Part shown: piece by piece, positions 14,029 to 17,480 of the stretch
Position numbering within the stretch: position 1 is the stretch's first letter
Layout of the letters: the number at the start of each line of letters is the position of its first letter
Assembly: GCA_030679805.1 (NCBI GenBank)
Contig: JAUXST010000216.1
Span: 1 to 17,480, forward strand
Source of the DNA: Reyranella sp.
Lineage (GTDB): Bacteria; Pseudomonadota; Alphaproteobacteria; Reyranellales; Reyranellaceae
DNA length: 17,480 nt
Reading direction: 5' to 3'
Program-made: the position numbers and the translations under genes
Notes under the pieces: generated by a model
Database searches by the model: none
What the model saw: only the letters and a program-made list of their open reading frames with translations
Told to the model about the DNA's origin: nothing

Positions 14029-14036
14029 TGCGCCGC

Positions 14037-14057
14037 TCGCGGGCAAATCGCCCGCGA
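14037..14057. other. Strong GC hairpin in noncoding DNA
   Basis: TCGCGGGC (14037-14044) and GCCCGCGA (14050-14057) form an eight-pair perfect stem with the five-base loop AAATC. There is no T run on either side. It lies between the two copies of the GGCGGACATTT hairpin repeat, and could be a transcript end, a stabilising structure or a leftover of a mobile element. Confidence 0.6.
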
Positions 14058-14120
14058 TATCAGGCGGTTGGACGGCGAAGACGGGACAGCGACGGGGCCG
14101 AGGTCGAGTTTTCTTTCTTT

Positions 14121-14146
14121 CCGCCACTGCGGCGGACATTTTCAGG
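14121..14146. repeat. Hairpin repeat copy 2: CCGCC-ACTGC-GGCGG followed by ACATTTTCAGG
   Basis: Five-pair stem 14121-14125 with 14131-14135 around ACTGC, then ACATTTTCAGG (14136-14146), which overlaps the stop of the phhB gene. A pyrimidine run TTTTCTTTCTTT precedes it on the plus strand (14109-14120), so the minus-strand phhB transcript would carry an A-rich rather than a U-rich tail. It shares stem and tail with copy 1. Confidence 0.6.
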
Positions 14147-14429
14147 CGATCGAATCGATGAATTTCGCCAGCGCCACGTCCTTCTCGCTCACGCCGCCGG
14201 CATCGTGCGTCGAGAGCACGATCTCGACCTTGTTGTAGACGTTGGACCATTCGGGGTGGTGGTCGGCCTTTTCCGCCGCCAGCGCGACTCTGGTCATGAA
14301 TCCCCAAGCCTGGTTGAAGTCGGCGAACTTGAAGCTCCTGGCGATCGCATCGCGCTTCGAAACCTTTTTCCATCCCTTGAGCGAGGCGAGGGCGGCGGTG
14401 CGGGCTTTACCGGTCAGCTTCACGGTCAT
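14142..14429 (-). CDS. phhB: Pterin-4a-carbinolamine dehydratase
   Basis: The product is 95 residues, the normal size of PhhB/PCD. The active-site signature HHPEW is at 57-61, followed by NVYNKVEIVLSTHDAGGVSEKDVALAKFID with the conserved TH (74-75) and final Asp. The enzyme dehydrates 4a-hydroxytetrahydrobiopterin in the cytosol, recycling the cofactor of phenylalanine hydroxylase; members in bacteria without that hydroxylase may serve molybdopterin metabolism. The start ATG 14429 has AGAGGA at a good distance upstream. It diverges from the solute-binding protein gene, and no aromatic hydroxylase gene is in the window, so its pathway partner is not visible. Confidence 0.93.
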   Translation of the reverse strand: MTVKLTGKARTAALASLKGWKKVSKRDAIARSFKFADFNQAWGFMTRVALAAEKADHHPEWSNVYNKVEIVLSTHDAGGVSEKDVALAKFIDSIA

Positions 14430-14512
14430 GGAGCGTCCTCTTCAGTTGGCGTGAAGCTTGCCTCATTACCGTGCAGCAGCCTAGGCTCGATCCAACAAAC
14501 AGGAGGCCTTCC

Positions 14513-16048
14513 TTGAAAATCACCCGTCGTTCCGCGCTTCTCTCGACCACGGCCGCCCTCGGCGTGGCCGCGGCGCCCTCCGCCTTCGCCCAGAAGACGG
14601 CCGATACGCTGCGCATCCTGTTCAACGACGCCGTGCCCAACATCGACATGTACTTCAACAGCCAGCGCACCGGGCTGATCCTCGCCCACCAGGCCTGGGA
14701 CATGCTGGTGCACCGCGATCCCTCGACCTTCGAGATCAAGCCGTCGCTCGCCACCGACTGGAAGTTCGCCGAGGACAATTCGCTCGACCTCACCATCCGC
14801 CAGGGCGTGAAATTCCACGACGGCAGCACGCTGTCGCCCGACGACGTGGTCTACACCATCAACATGGCGGCCGATCCCGCCAGCAAGGTGGCGACGCCGT
14901 CGAATTACGCCTGGATCGACAAGGCCGAGAAGACCGGCGATTGGACGGTGCGCATCAAGATGAAGCGGCCGACGCCGGCGGCGCTGGAATATCTCGCCAT
15001 GGTGACGCCGATCCATCCCAAGGCCTATCGCGAGAAGGTCGGTCCCGAGGGCTTCTCGGCCAAGCCGGTGGGCGCCGGGCCCTACAAGATCGTCCGGAAC
15101 GAGCAGGGCAAGGAAGTCTTCTTCGAGCGCTTCGAGGGCTACTGGGCGGGCTCGCCCAAGGGCAAGCCCGCGATCAAGAACCTGCATGTGCGCTTCGTGC
15201 CCGATCTCGCGACCTCGGTGACCGAGCTGCTGGCGCAGAAAGCCGACTGGATCTGGAACATCAATCCCGACCAGACCGACAGCATCAACAAGATGCCGTT
15301 CCTCCAGGCCGTGCGTCAGGAATCGATGCGCATCGGCTACCTCTCGATCGACGCCGCCGGCCGTACCGGTGCGGACAATCCGCTGACCAAGCTCAAGGTG
15401 CGCCAGGCGATCTGGCATGCCGTCGACCGCAAGCAGTTCGCCGACAAGCTGGTGGGCGGCGGCAGCCGCGTGCCGCCGGCGCCCTGCTTCCCCAGCCAGT
15501 TCGGCTGCGATGCCGACGCCGCGGCGAAGTACGACTACGATCCGGCCAAGGCCAAGGCGCTGCTGGCCGAGGCGGGCTTCCCCAATGGCTTCGACATCGA
15601 GTTCGTGACCTACGTGCAGCCGACCTCGTGGCCGGCGTCGGTGCAGAACTACCTGCAGGCCGTCGGCATCCGCGCCAAGATCACCCAACTCCAGGTCGCC
15701 CCCGCCATCCAGAAGGTGCAGAAGGGCGAAGCGCCGCTCTTCATGGGAAGCTGGGGCAGCTACTCGATCAACGACGTCTCGGCGATCCTGCCGGTGATGT
15801 TCGGCGCCGGCGAGCTCAACAACTATTCGAAGGATCCGGAGCTCGAGAAGCTGGTGGCCGACGGTGGCTCGACCTCCGACCCGGCGGTGCGCAAGAAGGC
15901 CTATTCCGCCGCGGTCAAGATCGCGACCGAGAAGGCCTACTGGCTGCCGATCAACACCTACGTGAACACCTACGCCTTCTCGAAGTCGCTCGACTTCAAG
16001 ACCTACCCCGACGAACTGCCGCGCTTCTACTTCGCCAAATGGAAGTGA
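14513..16048 (+). CDS. ABC transporter family 5 solute-binding protein (dipeptide/oligopeptide type)
   Basis: The product is 511 residues. TTG 14513 is taken as the start because a perfect AGGAGG (14501-14506) sits six bases before it and translation then begins directly with the signal MKITRRSALLSTTAALG; a GTG at 14471 would add 14 residues ahead of the signal. The twin-arginine TRRSALL and cleavage near AFA-QK (26/27) indicate Tat export of a folded periplasmic protein. The family 5 domain fills the rest: LATDWKFAEDNSLDLTIRQG, VKFHDGSTLSPDDVVYTI, PVGAGPYKIV, and LTKLKVRQAIWHAVDRKQFA. Such proteins bind peptides, glutathione, nickel complexes or opines; the ligand cannot be told from sequence. 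The permease genes are not in the window, while two matching ATPases follow on the opposite strand. Confidence 0.9.
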   Translation: MKITRRSALLSTTAALGVAAAPSAFAQKTADTLRILFNDAVPNIDMYFNSQRTGLILAHQAWDMLVHRDPSTFEIKPSLATDWKFAEDNSLDLTIRQGVKFHDGSTLSPDDVVYTINMAADPASKVATPSNYAWIDKAEKTGDWTVRIKMKRPTPAALEYLAMVTPIHPKAYREKVGPEGFSAKPVGAGPYKIVRNEQGKEVFFERFEGYWAGSPKGKPAIKNLHVRFVPDLATSVTELLAQKADWIWNINPDQTDSINKMPFLQAVRQESMRIGYLSIDAAGRTGADNPLTKLKVRQAIWHAVDRKQFADKLVGGGSRVPPAPCFPSQFGCDADAAAKYDYDPAKAKALLAEAGFPNGFDIEFVTYVQPTSWPASVQNYLQAVGIRAKITQLQVAPAIQKVQKGEAPLFMGSWGSYSINDVSAILPVMFGAGELNNYSKDPELEKLVADGGSTSDPAVRKKAYSAAVKIATEKAYWLPINTYVNTYAFSKSLDFKTYPDELPRFYFAKWK

Positions 16049-16058
16049 CGAGTCGCCT

Positions 16059-17021
16059 CTAGGGAACGAGAAGACATTCGACGCCGCCGCCGGGCCGAGG
16101 CCTGAGCGGCGGCGTTTCTATTGAGCAGCGCGGCTCGGCGATCGGGCAGCGCGGATGGAAGCGGCAGCCCGGCGGGATGTTGGCCGGGTCGGGCAGGACG
16201 TCGCCCAGGCCGACGTCGGGCACGCCGAGGCCGGGCTCGGGCGTCAGCACGGAGGCGAGCAGCGCCTTGGTGTAGGGATGCTCGGGCTGGTGGAACAGCG
16301 CTTGCGTCGGCTTCTTCTCGACGATGCGGCCGAGATACATCACCGCGACCTCGCTCGCGACATGCTCGACCACGGCGAGGTTGTGGCTGATGAAGAGATA
16401 GGTGAGGCCGAGTTCGCGGCGCAGCTCGGCCAGCAGGTTCAGGATCTGGGCCTGCACCGAGACGTCGAGCGCCGAGGTCGGCTCGTCGCACACCACGATG
16501 CGCGGCCGCAGCACCAGGGCGCGGGCGATGGCGACGCGCTGGCGCTGGCCACCCGAGAGTTCGGTCGGCAGGCGCTGGCCCATCTCGGCGGTGAGGCCGA
16601 CGCGGGCCAGCATCTCGTCGACGCGCTTGGCGATCTCGCCGCGGTCGAACGTGTTCTGCGCCTGCAGCGGCATGGCCACGATGTCGCGCACGCGGGCCAG
16701 CGGATTGAGCGAGGAGAACGGATCCTGGAACACCGGCTGGATCAGGCGCGCGCGCGCCTTGCGGTCCATGTCGGCGACGCGCTGGCCTTCGACCGCGATC
16801 TCGCCCGCCGTGGGATCGAGCAGGCCGAGGATCAGGCGCGCGAGAGTCGACTTGCCGCAACCCGACTCGCCCACCACGCCCAGCACGCCGCCCTGGGGCA
16901 CCGCGAAGGAGACGTCGTCGCAGGCCACGACATGGCGGTCCTTGCCCAGCAACCCGCCTTTTACGCGGAAGGTCTTGTGGACGCCCTTGAGCTCGATGGC
17001 GGGGAACGAGGCTGTGCTCAC
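16059..17021 (-). CDS. OppF/DppF-type ABC transporter ATPase
   Basis: The product is 320 residues, typical of OppF/DppF. Walker A GESGCGKST (51-59), Q-loop VFQDP (97-101), signature LSGGQ (155-159), Walker B IVVCDEP (175-181) and the switch histidine in ISHN (211-214) are all intact, so the ATPase should be active. The C-terminal oligopeptide-transporter domain has the usual cysteine pattern GCRFHPRCP...RCS. GTG 17021 is the start: it overlaps the upstream ATPase stop (GTGA, 17018-17021) and gives the normal N terminus, while the frame upstream is shadow. It should drive import with the partial OppD-type ATPase and the solute-binding protein, whose stop lies only ten bases away on the other strand. 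Confidence 0.93.
   Translation of the reverse strand: MSTASFPAIELKGVHKTFRVKGGLLGKDRHVVACDDVSFAVPQGGVLGVVGESGCGKSTLARLILGLLDPTAGEIAVEGQRVADMDRKARARLIQPVFQDPFSSLNPLARVRDIVAMPLQAQNTFDRGEIAKRVDEMLARVGLTAEMGQRLPTELSGGQRQRVAIARALVLRPRIVVCDEPTSALDVSVQAQILNLLAELRRELGLTYLFISHNLAVVEHVASEVAVMYLGRIVEKKPTQALFHQPEHPYTKALLASVLTPEPGLGVPDVGLGDVLPDPANIPPGCRFHPRCPIAEPRCSIETPPLRPRPGGGVECLLVP
16081..16119 (+). terminator. Terminator of the solute-binding protein gene, lying inside the convergent ATPase gene
   Basis: ACGCCGCCGC (16081-16090) and GCGGCGGCGT (16106-16115) form a perfect ten-pair stem; the 15-base loop itself contains GGCC-GA-GGCC. The T-rich stretch ending the right arm reads GTTTCTATT. It starts 33 bases after the solute-binding protein stop and overlaps the last codons of the minus-strand ATPase gene (its Pro/Gly-rich RPRPGGG region). 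On the minus strand no T run follows. Confidence 0.55.
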
Positions 17022-17480
17022 GGCGCGAGCCGGCAGAGATAGTCGTGGCCCGGCGCGGCCGTCTGCTGTGGCACGGCGTGGGCGCAGGTGGCGTCGGCGA
17101 AGGAGCAGCGTTCGCGAAAGCCGCAGCCTTCGAAGCCTGGCCCGATGCGTGGCACGGTACCCGGGATCGAGCCCAGCGGCTCGTCCTGGCGCTGCTTGCC
17201 CGGCACCGGCACGCAGCGCAGCAGGCCTTGCGTATAAGGATGCTTGGGATCGGCGAACAGTTGCGCGGTGGCCGCACTTTCCACGACCTCGCCCGCGTAC
17301 ATCACCGAGACGCGGGTGGCGACGCGGGCCACGATGCCGAGGTCGTGGGTGATCAGCAGCATGCCGAGGCCGAGATCGCGCTGTAGTTCGGCCAGCAGGC
17401 GCAGGATCTGCGCCTGTACCGTGACGTCGAGCGCCGTCGTCGGCTCGTCGGCGATCAGGAGCTGCGGGTCGCACATCAGC
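17018..17480 (-). CDS. OppD/DppD-type ABC transporter ATPase (5' part cut by window edge)
   Basis: About 153 C-terminal residues are visible. Walker B LLIADEPTTALD, the D-loop and the switch histidine in ITHDLGIVA are present, followed by VMYAGEVVE and the oligopeptide-transporter C-terminal domain (HPYTQGLLRCVP, then GCGFRERCSFADATC). Walker A and the LSGGQ/M signature lie beyond base 17480. The stop overlaps the GTG start of the OppF-type gene by four bases, so the two ATPases form a coupled pair. Permease genes are expected further right, outside the window; this is inference from the usual dpp/opp order. Confidence 0.92.
   Translation of the reverse strand, partial: LMCDPQLLIADEPTTALDVTVQAQILRLLAELQRDLGLGMLLITHDLGIVARVATRVSVMYAGEVVESAATAQLFADPKHPYTQGLLRCVPVPGKQRQDEPLGSIPGTVPRIGPGFEGCGFRERCSFADATCAHAVPQQTAAPGHDYLCRLAP

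Noticed and set aside
14142..14373. Longer minus-strand frame overlapping phhB (13822-14373).
   Set aside because: It runs in a different frame from the HHPEW-containing phhB protein, lacks any motif and crosses the hairpin cluster.
14471..14512. GTG 14471 as start of the solute-binding protein.
   Set aside because: It would place 14 non-conserved residues in front of the Tat signal, whereas TTG 14513 has a perfectly spaced AGGAGG and starts at the signal peptide.

Overview
The window is GC-rich, gene-dense chromosomal-type DNA. Protein flavour (ChrB/ChrA with a superoxide dismutase partner, a CusB-type adaptor with an N-terminal heavy-metal-binding domain, a GDCCVxC protein, a FixK/FNR-type box) suggests an alphaproteobacterium of the Rhodospirillales/Hyphomicrobiales kind. 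The genus cannot be fixed from this sequence. No rRNA, tRNA, CRISPR array, intact insertion sequence or phage gene was found. No gene-free stretch exceeds about 220 bases.

Layout. (1) Bases 1-3326 are a chromate-resistance locus: a ChrC superoxide dismutase fused to a ChrE-like rhodanese domain (minus, cut by the left edge), divergent from chrB-chrA (plus, overlapping by ATGA). (2) Bases 3426-6021 are a housekeeping-looking stretch: a CorC/HlyC-type CBS membrane protein, a DUF3297 protein flanked by small tandem duplications, a lipoprotein of unknown function, and an orphan HicB-like protein under a perfect FNR/FixK-type dyad. (3) Bases 6234-7328 are a compact mercury-type module: merR (plus) diverges across a MerR-type operator from merT plus a ten-cysteine GDCCVxC protein (minus). 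No merP or merA is present. (4) Bases 7365-13562 are a copper/silver RND efflux operon on the minus strand: a small Cys-rich exported protein, CusB-like adaptor, CusA-like pump and outer-membrane lipoprotein, in the order small protein-B-A-C with ATGA overlaps between B/A and A/C. (5) Bases 13735-14146 hold an apparently frameshifted small gene and a cluster of three hairpins, two sharing a GGCGGACATTT(T)CAGG motif. (6) Bases 14142-17480 hold a pterin-4a-carbinolamine dehydratase (minus), a Tat-type family 5 solute-binding protein with a TTG start (plus), and two convergent OppF/OppD-type ATPases (minus, the second cut by the right edge).

Taken together, about 13.5 kb carries three metal modules (chromate, mercury, copper/silver), each with its own control region, as expected of a chromosomal metal-resistance island. 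The chr and mer modules are built around divergent control regions. The most unusual points are the SOD-rhodanese fusion, the minimal mer operon ending in a GDCCVxC protein, the Cys-rich exported protein heading the cus operon, and the FixK-type site in front of an orphan HicB.
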